Source: F1-20-MAGs119 sp041164425 (lineage in GTDB: Bacteria > Actinomycetota > Acidimicrobiia > Acidimicrobiales > Ilumatobacteraceae). From it: a DNA stretch of 17,186 bases. The stretch covers positions 1 through 17,186 of the forward strand of contig JBEAPO010000132.1 in assembly GCA_041164425.1 (NCBI GenBank), written 5' to 3'. The notes beneath the pieces were generated by a model. That model was given only the letters and a program-made list of their open reading frames with translations. It ran no database searches and was not told the origin of the DNA. Positions 6,943-13,786 of this stretch are shown here, in pieces (position 1 is the first letter of the stretch; every line of letters begins with the position of its first letter). A program made the translations under genes and the position numbers.

Positions 6943-7469
6943 CAGCTTGCCTTTCCTTTCACTGCACGCACGCGTGCTTCGCGATCGAGTTTGGGAAGCG
7001 CGATACGGCCGGTTCGTTGAAGTTCAACGATGCCATAACCACGCAGGAGTTCCTCGAAGTCGTCCAACTTGTCGGGCGAACCCTCGAGAGAGAGTGTGAG
7101 TGCGTCGACGCCAACCGCAACGACCTTTGCGTCGAAGATGTTGGCGAGTTCGACGAGTTGGCCGCGCACCTCGGCACCGGCACGCACCGTTGCGATGAGG
7201 AGCTCGCGCTCGACGGAACGCGCGGGGTCGAGTTCCGAAATGCGGACGACCTCGATGAGCTTGAAGAGTTGCTTCACGATTTGCTCGAGCGGCGTCTCTT
7301 CGACGTCGACGACGATCGTGATGCGACTGAGGTCCGGGTCTTCAGTTGGCGCAACCGCCAGCGAGAAGATGTTGTACCCGCGACGGGCGAAGAGACCCGA
7401 CACGCGCGCGAGCACGCCAGCCTTGTTCTGGACGAGAACCGACAGGATGTGGTGACGCGGCTTGCTCAT
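6942..7469 (-). CDS. ilvN: Acetolactate synthase small (regulatory) subunit
   Basis: This regulatory partner of IlvB activates the enzyme and mediates valine feedback inhibition. The 175-residue protein has an N-terminal ACT domain (about 5-80): HHILSVLVQNKAGVLARVSGLFARRGYNIFSLAV, with the conserved N15, G18 and the G31-Y32-N33 segment of valine-binding small subunits. A C-terminal domain (about 85-160) contains the REL(L/A)LIATVRA motif. The length is normal for the actinobacterial form. It overlaps ilvB by four bases (ATGA) and ilvC by one base. Confidence 0.96.
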   Translation of the reverse strand: MSKPRHHILSVLVQNKAGVLARVSGLFARRGYNIFSLAVAPTEDPDLSRITIVVDVEETPLEQIVKQLFKLIEVVRISELDPARSVERELLIATVRAGAEVRGQLVELANIFDAKVVAVGVDALTLSLEGSPDKLDDFEELLRGYGIVELQRTGRIALPKLDREARVRAVKGKAS

Positions 7470-9214
7470 CGCAGGAACTCCCTCTTCGCGGTCTGCGACG
7501 GCGGCAACAAGATGTCGTCGTTGCTGGCACCGGCCGGCACCATCGGGAACACCTTTTCGCCCTCGGCGACGCGGAAGTCGACGACGACGGACCGGTCGTT
7601 GATGGAGTTCGCCTTTTCTATTGCGGGCTCAACCTCTTCGGGCGAGTCGACGCGAATGCCGACGCATCCCATGGCCTCGGCCCACTTCACGAAGTCGGGC
7701 ACGCCACCACCGAGGTCGACCTCGCTGTAGCGCTCGCCGTAGAACATCTCCTGCCACTGACGCACCATTCCGAGATACGAGTTGTTCAGGATGCCGACCT
7801 TGATCGGCACGTTGCTGAGCGTTGAGGTGATGAGTTCCTGCGCGGTCATCTGGAAACAGCCGTCGCCGTCGATGGCCCACACTGTTTTGTCGGGGCAGCC
7901 GACCTTCGCGCCGATGGCCGCGGGCACCGAAAAGCCCATTGTCCCGAGACCACCGGAGTTGACCCAGGTATACGGCTTTTCGAACTTCCAGTACTGGCTC
8001 GACCACATCTGGTGCTGGCCGACACCCGAGACGAGGATCGTGTCTTCGGGTGCGTTGTCGCGCAGTTTCTCGAGGCAGTACTGCGGCTTCAACGCCTCGC
8101 CGGGCTCGGACTGCTCGTAGGTGAGCGGGAACTGTTCGCGCCAACCCGAAACGCGGCTGCGCCACGGTCCGACATCGGCCTGCTTCTCGCCTCCGTCGAG
8201 CAACTCGCGCAGCGCCTTCACGAGTTCCTTGGTGACTGCGCGGCAGTCACCAACGATCGGAACGTCGGGCTTGCGAACCTTGCCCTGTTCGGCCGGATCG
8301 ATGTCGACGTGGATGATCTTTGCCTCGGGCGCGAACGTCGCGACCTTGCCGGTGACGCGGTCGTCGAAGCGTGCGCCAAGTGCGATCAACAGGTCGCTCT
8401 TTTGCAGTGCGGTGACCGCTGCAGCCGTGCCGTGCATGCCCGGCATACCCAGGTTCAGCGGGTGACTGTCAGGGAACGCACCGCGCGCCATCAACGTGGT
8501 GACGACCGGAATGTTCAACAGTTCGGCGATCTGCTTGACCTGTTCGGCGGCACGCGCCTTCAACACGCCGCCACCGAGATAAAGAACCGGGCGCTCGGCG
8601 GCGAGCATCAGCTTCGCCGCTTCCTTGATCATGCGCGGGTGGCCCTTCGTGTTCGGCTTGTAGCCGGGCAGGCTTGCCGCAACTTCGTCGTCGGTCGGCC
8701 AATGCCACTCCATTGTGTTCTGCAACACGTCTTTTGGAAGATCCAACAGCACGGGACCCGGGCGTCCGGAGGTGGCGATGTGGAACGCCTGGCGCACCGC
8801 CAGTGGGATGTCGGCGGGCGACATGACGAGTTCGTTGTGCTTGGTGATGCTGCGCGTGATACCGACGGTGTCGCATTCCTGAAACGCGTCGGTACCAATA
8901 GCGGTGGTCGAAACCTGGCCCGTGATTGCGATCATGGGTATCGAGTCCATGTAGGCATCGCACAGTGGGGTGACGAGGTTCGTTGCGGCGGGACCACTGG
9001 TAACCATGGCAACGCCCGGGCGGCCGGTGACGTGGGCGTAACCCTCGGCCATGTGACCGGCGCCCTGTTCGTGGCGCACGAGGATGTGGCGGATCGGCGA
9101 CTGAAGCAGCGGGTCGTAGGCGGGCAGAATGCAGCCGCCCGGGTAGCCGAACATCACGTCGACTTTTTCCATTTCCAAGGCCTTGATGAGGGCCTCGGCA
9201 CCGGTGATCTTCAT
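7466..9214 (-). CDS. ilvB: Acetolactate synthase large (catalytic) subunit
   Basis: This ThDP enzyme condenses pyruvate with pyruvate or 2-ketobutyrate as the first common step of valine and isoleucine synthesis. The 582-residue protein shows FGYPGGCILPAYD (22-34), the catalytic E49 in LVRHEQGAGHMAEGYA, a central FAD-binding domain (about 190-345), and the ThDP/Mg motif from G450-D451-G452 to N477-N478 (spacing about 28). The ATG at 9212-9214 has a strong GAGGAGG ribosome site six bases upstream. It is the first gene of ilvBNC, and an attenuator region precedes it. Confidence 0.97.
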   Translation of the reverse strand: MKITGAEALIKALEMEKVDVMFGYPGGCILPAYDPLLQSPIRHILVRHEQGAGHMAEGYAHVTGRPGVAMVTSGPAATNLVTPLCDAYMDSIPMIAITGQVSTTAIGTDAFQECDTVGITRSITKHNELVMSPADIPLAVRQAFHIATSGRPGPVLLDLPKDVLQNTMEWHWPTDDEVAASLPGYKPNTKGHPRMIKEAAKLMLAAERPVLYLGGGVLKARAAEQVKQIAELLNIPVVTTLMARGAFPDSHPLNLGMPGMHGTAAAVTALQKSDLLIALGARFDDRVTGKVATFAPEAKIIHVDIDPAEQGKVRKPDVPIVGDCRAVTKELVKALRELLDGGEKQADVGPWRSRVSGWREQFPLTYEQSEPGEALKPQYCLEKLRDNAPEDTILVSGVGQHQMWSSQYWKFEKPYTWVNSGGLGTMGFSVPAAIGAKVGCPDKTVWAIDGDGCFQMTAQELITSTLSNVPIKVGILNNSYLGMVRQWQEMFYGERYSEVDLGGGVPDFVKWAEAMGCVGIRVDSPEEVEPAIEKANSINDRSVVVDFRVAEGEKVFPMVPAGASNDDILLPPSQTAKREFLR

Positions 9215-9270
9215 GGGTTCCTCCTCGGAATTCGTTTAAGTCAATTGGCTGGCGGGAGATTTCGGTTGAC

Positions 9271-9291
9271 TTCGGCAAAAAATCTGCCGAA
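9271..9291 (-). promoter_or_regulatory. Second stem-loop in the ilvB leader
   Basis: A perfect seven-base stem TTCGGCA/TGCCGAA encloses a T-rich loop (GATTTTT), lying between the attenuator terminator and the ilvB ribosome site. It has no following T-tract, so it is not an ordinary terminator. It may be an RNA processing, stabilising or pausing element. Confidence 0.5.
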
Positions 9292-9306
9292 TCGGCTGGT
9301 TTCGAG

Positions 9307-9334
9307 CAATAAAAAAGGCCCCCCGCAGGGAGCC
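9307..9334 (-). terminator. ilvB attenuator terminator
   Basis: On the minus strand GGCTCCC-TGCG-GGGGGCC forms a seven-pair stem (one G-T pair) directly followed by TTTTTT. It lies between a Val-rich leader peptide and ilvB, the standard place for a transcription attenuator. Confidence 0.85.
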
Positions 9335-9336
9335 AA

Positions 9337-9362
9337 GGCGTACGTGATATGGGACGTGCGCC
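9337..9362 (-). promoter_or_regulatory. Stem-loop following the ilv leader peptide
   Basis: GGCGCACGT and ACGTACGCC pair at eight of nine positions around an eight-base loop. The stem begins at the last base of the leader stop codon and ends two bases before the terminator stem, so it is the likely pause or alternative-fold segment of the attenuator. I could not identify a convincing full antiterminator by eye. Confidence 0.45.
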
Positions 9363-9412
9363 TATGCGGGTACTACTACCTCGGTGATTGCAAGGGCGCG
9401 GAAGTACGTCAC
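9362..9412 (-). CDS. ilvBNC leader peptide (attenuation)
   Basis: A 16-residue ORF, GTG start and TAG stop, encodes MTYFRALAITEVVVPA. Seven of its residues are Leu, Ile, Val or Ala, and it has three consecutive GTA valine codons, as expected for a peptide that senses charged Val-tRNA (plus one Leu and one Ile). An RNA hairpin (GUACU/AGUAC, about 9370-9407) has its 3' arm over the valine codons, so ribosome stalling there would change folding ahead of the terminator. The GTG lies seven bases after a -10 motif, so the leader mRNA itself appears to start at the peptide's start codon. Comparable leader peptides precede ilvB in other actinobacteria (family knowledge). Confidence 0.75.
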   Translation of the reverse strand: MTYFRALAITEVVVPA

Positions 9413-9419
9413 GTCCGAG

Positions 9420-9448
9420 AGTTTGCCACGGGTTTGACGGTTGCGCAA
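9420..9448 (-). promoter_or_regulatory. ilvB operon promoter
   Basis: TTGCGC (9443-9448), a 17-base spacer and CAAACT (9420-9425) form a -35/-10 pair whose start point would fall at the leader-peptide GTG. Confidence 0.55.
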
Positions 9449-9455
9449 CAGGCAC

Positions 9456-9484
9456 TTGACTCCCCGTGTTCTTGCACTTACGGT
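9456..9484 (+). promoter_or_regulatory. Promoter of the dehalogenase-tetR operon, leaderless
   Basis: TTGACT (9456-9461), a 17-base spacer and TACGGT (9479-9484) precede the ATG at 9493 by eight bases. This gives a leaderless mRNA and explains the missing ribosome binding site. The -35 is back to back with the ilvB promoter. Confidence 0.6.
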
Positions 9485-9488
9485 GCAA
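9472..9488 (+). promoter_or_regulatory. Candidate TetR operator
   Basis: TTGCACTTACGGTGCAA is a perfect six-base inverted repeat with a five-base centre, laid exactly over the -10 element and the region just before the start point. This is the position of a repressor site, and the operon's second gene encodes a TetR-family regulator. Confidence 0.55.
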
Positions 9489-9492
9489 ATTC

Positions 9493-10401
9493 ATGGAGAT
9501 CCTACGCACGCCCGACAGCTGCTTCGAGGGACTGGCCGAATGGCCGTTTTCCCCCGTCTACACCGACATCCCTTCTGGTGACGGGGCGACATTGCGCGTG
9601 CACCATGTCGACGAAGGCCCGAAGACCGCGGCGAACACGATCCTTTGCATGCATGGTGAGCCCTCGTGGGCGTACCTCTACCGCAAGATGATCCGAGGCT
9701 TTGTTGCGGCGGGCCACCGCGTGATCGCGCCCGACCTGATCGGTTTCGGCCGCAGCGACAAGCCGGCCGCCATGGCCGACTACACCTACGAACGCCACGT
9801 CACCTGGATGTCCGACTGGCTGGTCGCGAACGACTTCACGAACCTCACGTTGGTGTGTCAGGACTGGGGTGGCCTCATCGGGTTGCGCCTCGTCGCAGCC
9901 TTCCCCGATCGGTTCACACGCATCGTCGCAGCGAACACGTTTCTTCCCACCGGTGACCGCGACCCAGGTGCGGCGTTCCGTGCGTGGCGCGAATACAGCC
10001 AGACGACGCCCGACTTCAACGTCGGCAACATCGTGCAGGGCGGATGTGCCTCACGACCCATCGGCACGCACAACGTTGCCGCGTACGACGCGCCGTTCCC
10101 CGACGACTCGTACAAAGCTGGTGCGCGCATTTTCCCGACTCTCGTTCCCGCTGCGCCCGATGATCCGTCGGCTGAGCCGAACCGCGAAGCCTGGAAGGTG
10201 CTGATGGATTGGAAGAAGCCGTTCCTCACCGCGTTCGGTGACAGCGACCCCATCACCGCGGGCGCGGAACGTCACTTCCAGAAGTTGATCCCAGGGGCGG
10301 CGGGACAGCCGCACACCACCATCGCCGGGGGCGGGCACTTCATCCAAGAAGACAAAGGCGAAGAGTTGGCCACAGTTGTCAACGACTTCATCGCACGATG
10401 A
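9493..10401 (+). CDS. Haloalkane dehalogenase-like alpha/beta hydrolase (HLD-I type)
   Basis: It is predicted to hydrolyse carbon-halogen bonds of haloalkanes to alcohols. From the ATG at 9493 the protein has 302 residues, and the start MEILRTPDSCFEGLAEWPFSP is typical of the family; the longer GTG start at 9466 would lie inside the promoter. Key residues are present: HGEPSW (54-59, oxyanion and halide side), the nucleophile D124 in VCQDWGG with halide-binding W125, an acid in FGDSDPIT (D250 or D252) and H282 in GGGHFIQED. The numbering of D124/W125 equals that of DhlA. The overlapping downstream tetR and the palindrome on the promoter suggest inducible expression. Substrate range cannot be read from sequence, and an epoxide-hydrolase or other ester role is less likely given the QDW motif. 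Confidence 0.88.
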   Translation: MEILRTPDSCFEGLAEWPFSPVYTDIPSGDGATLRVHHVDEGPKTAANTILCMHGEPSWAYLYRKMIRGFVAAGHRVIAPDLIGFGRSDKPAAMADYTYERHVTWMSDWLVANDFTNLTLVCQDWGGLIGLRLVAAFPDRFTRIVAANTFLPTGDRDPGAAFRAWREYSQTTPDFNVGNIVQGGCASRPIGTHNVAAYDAPFPDDSYKAGARIFPTLVPAAPDDPSAEPNREAWKVLMDWKKPFLTAFGDSDPITAGAERHFQKLIPGAAGQPHTTIAGGGHFIQEDKGEELATVVNDFIAR

Positions 10402-11024
10402 ACTCACTGCCCTCAGCGACTGACAATTCGACTTCGGTCGAGGCGCCCGCCGAACGCCTCGACGGTCGCGCCGCACGCGGTGTGCGGACCCGCGAAGCCA
10501 TCATCGACGCACTGTACGAACTGCTTCGCGAAGACCACGGCGAGACTGGTGCTCGCGCCATCGCCGAACGAGCGGGCGTCTCGACGCGTTCTGTGTTCCA
10601 GCACTTCGAGGACCTCGAAGCCGTCTATGCCGAAGTCGCCTCGCGCCAAGGTATTGCAATCAGCCCTTTTCTCGTACCGATCGACCCGCTCGTGCCACTC
10701 GTGGAACGTGTCGATCGCCTCGTTTCGGCACGAGACGAGATGTACACGATCATCGCGCCGATCCGTCGCGCACTGAACATTCACCGCAACGCACGCACGT
10801 CACCGCTCGTGCGCAACAGCCTCAACCGTTTACACCGGGCGCTGCGCGAGCAGATTGCTGCGACATTCCCAGGCGAGATCTCCGGCGACGAACGCCTACT
10901 GACCCAGATCGAAGTGTGTCTGTCGTTTGAGTCGTGGGACCAATTCACCTCGCAGCACGGCCTCACGCGCGGCGCTGCGCGCGGTCACATTGCCGGCCTG
11001 GTGATGTCGCTCGTCGCTGCCTGA
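10398..11024 (+). CDS. TetR-family transcriptional regulator
   Basis: This 208-residue regulator has an N-terminal helix-turn-helix (about 30-77): TREAIIDALYELLREDHGETGARAIAERAGVSTRSVFQHFEDLEAVY, which has the TetR pattern of a recognition helix ending in the F-x-H-F segment. The C-terminal ligand domain is not recognisable. Its ATG overlaps the dehalogenase stop in ATGA, so the two are translationally coupled and the regulator probably controls its own operon through the palindrome at 9472-9488. The inducer is unknown. It ends eight bases from the convergent folD gene. Confidence 0.9.
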   Translation: MNSLPSATDNSTSVEAPAERLDGRAARGVRTREAIIDALYELLREDHGETGARAIAERAGVSTRSVFQHFEDLEAVYAEVASRQGIAISPFLVPIDPLVPLVERVDRLVSARDEMYTIIAPIRRALNIHRNARTSPLVRNSLNRLHRALREQIAATFPGEISGDERLLTQIEVCLSFESWDQFTSQHGLTRGAARGHIAGLVMSLVAA

Positions 11025-11032
11025 CGCGACGA

Positions 11033-11899
11033 TCAGAGCGCGACGCCCTGCAGCTTGGCCGCGGTGAGTGTGTTCTCGAGCAGACACGCGATTGTCATCG
11101 GTCCGGTACCACCCGGCATGGGCGTGATGGCACCGGCGATGCCGCGCACTTCATCAAAGTCGATGTCACCAACGATTCCCGCTTCGGTGCGCGAAATACC
11201 CACGTCGATGAGCGTGGCCCCGGGCTTGCAGTGCGTGGCCCCGATCATTCGTGCCTGACCGCTGGCACCGACGACAATGTCGGCTGAACGGCACAGTTCC
11301 GCAAGGTTGGAGGTGCGGCTGTGCGCAATGGTGACCGTTGCATCGACGCCCTTGCGCGACAACATCAGTGCGAGCGGCGTGCCGACGAGGGTCGAGCGGC
11401 CGACGATTACCGCATGCTTGCCCACGGTGGGAATGTTGTAGTGCTCGAGGAGACGCAACACTCCGAGCGGCGTGCACGGCACGAGTCCGGGCTCACCGCG
11501 CACCAGGCGACCAAGTGAGCCCGTGGTGAGTCCGTCGACGTCTTTCTCGGCGGGCAAGAGACGCAGCACGGCGTCGTTGTCGAGCTGCGATGGCAAGGGT
11601 TGCTGCACGAGTATTCCGTGCACCGTGGGATCGGCGGCGAGGCGTCCGACGAGGTCTTCGACCTGGGCCTGGGAGGCGGTCGCGGGCAGAACTTCGTTGC
11701 GGCTCTGCAGACCAGCGACGGCTGCGAACTTGTGCTTGTTGCGCACATAGGTGTGGCTGGGCCCGTCGTCACCCACGAGGACGGTCGCAAGGCAGATTTC
11801 GGGCCGACCAGCCGCGCCAACCCGTTGTGCGATTTGTTTCACCATGAGGTCGCGCAGGGCAATGCCATCGAGAATCAGGGGTTCAGCGGCACCGGACAT
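11033..11899 (-). CDS. folD: Methylenetetrahydrofolate dehydrogenase / methenyl-THF cyclohydrolase
   Basis: This bifunctional cytoplasmic enzyme interconverts 5,10-methylene-, methenyl- and 10-formyl-tetrahydrofolate. From the ATG at 11897-11899 it has 288 residues, the usual FolD size; the frame is open further upstream to 12001 but that part overlaps the divergent gene and does not resemble FolD. Y51-x3-K55 in YVRNK, Q100-P-L-P and D120-V-D-G are the catalytic and folate-binding motifs. GRSTLVGTP (167-175) and the C-terminal TPMPGGTGPMTIACLLENT belong to the NADP-binding half. A TATCGT -10 element sits seven bases upstream, so the mRNA is probably leaderless. Confidence 0.95.
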   Translation of the reverse strand: MSGAAEPLILDGIALRDLMVKQIAQRVGAAGRPEICLATVLVGDDGPSHTYVRNKHKFAAVAGLQSRNEVLPATASQAQVEDLVGRLAADPTVHGILVQQPLPSQLDNDAVLRLLPAEKDVDGLTTGSLGRLVRGEPGLVPCTPLGVLRLLEHYNIPTVGKHAVIVGRSTLVGTPLALMLSRKGVDATVTIAHSRTSNLAELCRSADIVVGASGQARMIGATHCKPGATLIDVGISRTEAGIVGDIDFDEVRGIAGAITPMPGGTGPMTIACLLENTLTAAKLQGVAL

Positions 11900-11906
11900 G
11901 CGGCAC

Positions 11907-11912
11907 ACGATA
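11907..11912 (-). promoter_or_regulatory. -10 element of folD (leaderless)
   Basis: TATCGT on the minus strand ends seven bases before the folD ATG. No convincing -35 is seen in the GC-rich upstream stretch. Confidence 0.45.
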
Positions 11913-11982
11913 CGGGGGGGAACCCTGCGGCCCCGAGCCATTCCCCTAGCCTGTCTACCCTGAGCCCCAGGAGGCCTGTCAC

Positions 11983-13314
11983 ATGTCGACCACCACCCCA
12001 TCGCCCGCCGCCATCGCCCCCGCCGACGGCAAGCTGGGCGTTCTCGTCATCGGCCTCGGCGCCGTCACCACCACGCTGATCGCCGGCGTCGAACTGGCCA
12101 AGCGCGGCCAGGGCCTGCCCATCGGGTCGATGACCCAGATGGGCACGATTCGGCTCGGCAAGCGCACCGACGGCCGCTCGCCCCTCATCAAGGACTTCGT
12201 TCCCCTCGCCAACCTCGACGACATTGTGTGGGGCGCATGGGACGTGTTCCCCGACGACGCGTACGTCGCGGCATCGCGCGCCGGCGTGTTGGAACAGGGC
12301 AAGCACATCGAGGCAATCTCCGAAGTTCTGCGCGACATCCGTCCGATGAAGGCGGCATTCGAGCGCAAGTACGCCCGCAACCTCACAGGCGAACACACGA
12401 TGGGCGAAATCGGCAAGCGCGCGATGCTGAATGCGATCCGCGAAGATATCAACCGCTTCCGCGACGAAAAGGGCGTGAGCCGCCTCGTGATGATCTGGTG
12501 CGCCAGCACCGAGGTGTACATCGAGCCCTGCGAAGTGCACGCCACCATTGAAGCCTTCGAAAAGGCAATCGACGCGAACGACGAACGAATCGCTCCGTCG
12601 ATGCTCTACGCATACGCCGCCCTCCTCGAGGGCGTGCCGTTCGCCAATGGTTCGCCCAACCTCGCCGTCGACATGCCGTGCCTGCGCCAGTTCGCAACCG
12701 ACAAGAACATCCCGATCTCCGGCAAGGACTTCAAGACCGGCCAAACCCTCATGAAGACCGTGCTCGCGCCGATGGTGAAGGCCCGCCAACTCGGTCTGTC
12801 GGGTTGGTACAGCACCAACATCCTCGGCAACCGCGACGGCGAAGTGCTCGACGCACCCGAGAACTTCAAGACGAAGGAAGAGTCGAAGCTCGGCGTTCTC
12901 GAAGACATCCTCGAGCCGACGAAGAACCCCGATCTCTACGGCGACGTCTTCCACAAGGTGCAGATCAACTACTACCCACCGCGCGGAGACAACAAAGAGG
13001 GTTGGGACAACATCGACATCTTCGGGTGGATGGGTTACCCGATGCAGATCAAGGTCAACTTCCTCTGCCGCGACTCGATTCTCGCCGCGCCGCTGGCACT
13101 CGACCTCGTTTTGTACTCCGACCTCGCCCAGCGCGCGGGCCTCGGCGGAATCCAGGAGTGGCTGAGCTTCTATTACAAGAGCCCGCAGGTGGCACCCGGT
13201 CTCTACCCCGAGCACGACTTGTTCATTCAGCTGACGAAGTTGAAGAACACGCTGCGCTGGATGATGGGCGAAGACCAGATCACCCACCTCGGCCGCGAGT
13301 ACTACGAGTCCTGA
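11983..13314 (+). CDS. Inositol-3-phosphate synthase, long form
   Basis: It converts glucose 6-phosphate to inositol 3-phosphate in an NAD-dependent reaction, feeding phosphatidylinositol, mycothiol or compatible solutes. The 443-residue protein begins with a Rossmann motif (VLVIGLGAVTTTLIAG, 20-35) and has IRPMKAAFERKY, NGSPNLAVD, SGKDFKTGQTLMKT (246-259, with the active-site lysines) and WYSTNILGNRDG (275-286), all hallmarks of the family. The usual actinobacterial Ino1 is around 360 residues, so this is the longer type. The AGGAGG at 11969-11974 (eight bases away) fixes the start; unlike most genes here it has a normal ribosome site. It is followed after one base by repeat C. Confidence 0.93.
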   Translation: MSTTTPSPAAIAPADGKLGVLVIGLGAVTTTLIAGVELAKRGQGLPIGSMTQMGTIRLGKRTDGRSPLIKDFVPLANLDDIVWGAWDVFPDDAYVAASRAGVLEQGKHIEAISEVLRDIRPMKAAFERKYARNLTGEHTMGEIGKRAMLNAIREDINRFRDEKGVSRLVMIWCASTEVYIEPCEVHATIEAFEKAIDANDERIAPSMLYAYAALLEGVPFANGSPNLAVDMPCLRQFATDKNIPISGKDFKTGQTLMKTVLAPMVKARQLGLSGWYSTNILGNRDGEVLDAPENFKTKEESKLGVLEDILEPTKNPDLYGDVFHKVQINYYPPRGDNKEGWDNIDIFGWMGYPMQIKVNFLCRDSILAAPLALDLVLYSDLAQRAGLGGIQEWLSFYYKSPQVAPGLYPEHDLFIQLTKLKNTLRWMMGEDQITHLGREYYES

Positions 13315-13315
13315 G

Positions 13316-13366
13316 GGTTCTCGGTGTGAATTGACTCGCTTTTTGCGACTTGGCACACCGAGAAAC
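13316..13366 (+). repeat. 51-bp imperfect palindrome, copy C (left end of pair C/D)
   Basis: Arms GGTTCTCGGTGTG and CACACCGAGAAAC enclose AATTGACTCGCT...GCGACT, which forms a second, inner stem with a T5 loop. It starts one base after the inositol-phosphate synthase stop and ends five bases before the next ATG. Its first 25 bases match the reverse complement of copy D at 24 positions. Confidence 0.9.
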
Positions 13367-13371
13367 GCACC

Positions 13372-13734
13372 ATGAAGCGCAAACTTCTCCCCTTCGTCGT
13401 TGACGCCGCACTTGTCGTGTTGTTCGTGTTCATCGGTACGCGCAACCACGACACCGACAAAGACGTCGCGGGTGTGCTTTCGACTGCCGCACCGTTCCTC
13501 ATCGCCCTCGCGTGCGGATGGTGGGCGTCGAGAGGGTGGAGGAACCCCGCCGCGGTTCAGACCGGGATCGTCGTATGGATGGCCACCGTCGTGATCGGAA
13601 TGTTGCTGCGCAACTTCGCATGGGACCGCGGCACCGCCGGCGCTTTCATCGTCGTCGCGACGATTTTCAACGCCTTCACCCTCATTGGATGGCGAGTGGC
13701 CCGAGAAAACGTGACGTCTCGGCGCACGCAGTGA
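13372..13734 (+). CDS. DUF3054 family membrane protein
   Basis: This 120-residue integral membrane protein has four hydrophobic segments (about 7-22, 38-53, 62-80 and 88-108). Conserved-looking features fit DUF3054 proteins of actinobacteria: an N-terminal D11, IGTRNHD, TAAPFLIALACGWW, GIVVWMATVVIGMLLR and the terminal FIVVATIFNAFTLIGWR. The function of that family is unknown. The start codon lies five bases after repeat C, leaving no room for a separate promoter and only a weak purine stretch (GAGAAA) inside the repeat arm as ribosome site. Expression may therefore depend on read-through from the inositol-phosphate synthase gene or on the repeat. It is enclosed by inverted copies C and D. 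Confidence 0.85.
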   Translation: MKRKLLPFVVDAALVVLFVFIGTRNHDTDKDVAGVLSTAAPFLIALACGWWASRGWRNPAAVQTGIVVWMATVVIGMLLRNFAWDRGTAGAFIVVATIFNAFTLIGWRVARENVTSRRTQ

Positions 13735-13735
13735 C

Positions 13736-13786
13736 AGTTCTCGGTGCGGAGAGTCGCAAATAGCGAGTCAATTCACACCGAAAACC
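13736..13786 (-). repeat. 51-bp imperfect palindrome, copy D (right end of pair C/D)
   Basis: Read on the minus strand it begins GGTTTTCGGTGTG, continues AATTGACTCGCTATTTGCGACT and ends CGCACCGAGAACT. It matches copy C at about 43 of 51 positions in the opposite orientation. It starts one base after the DUF3054 stop and ends five bases before the ilvD stop, and it is the only hairpin between these convergent genes. Confidence 0.9.

Noticed and set aside
9466..9492. GTG at 9466 as the dehalogenase start
   Set aside because: It would add nine residues unlike the family and would place the start codon between the -35 and -10 of the best promoter; the ATG at 9493 gives the typical MEILRTP beginning.
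8012..9691. A 559-codon plus-strand frame opposite ilvB and its leader
   Set aside because: It is Arg/His/Asp/Val-rich with no family match, and it is explained by codon bias of ilvB on the other strand; it would also run through the dehalogenase promoter and start.
11875..13449. A 524-codon open frame on the minus strand opposite inositol-phosphate synthase
   Set aside because: It is the mirror frame of a well-conserved gene in GC-rich DNA, has no recognisable domain, and runs across the inositol-phosphate synthase and folD starts and repeat C.
4881..13786. The four 51-bp repeats as plain rho-independent terminators
   Set aside because: They lack a T-tract after the stem, copy A lies between divergent promoters, copy B is next to a good terminator, and copy C lies directly before a start codon. 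Copy D alone could serve as a terminator.
4881..13786. The repeats as integron attC recombination sites
   Set aside because: attC sites alternate with cassette genes in direct orientation and carry RYYYAAC/GTTRRRY core sites; here the pairs are inverted and no integrase or array is visible.
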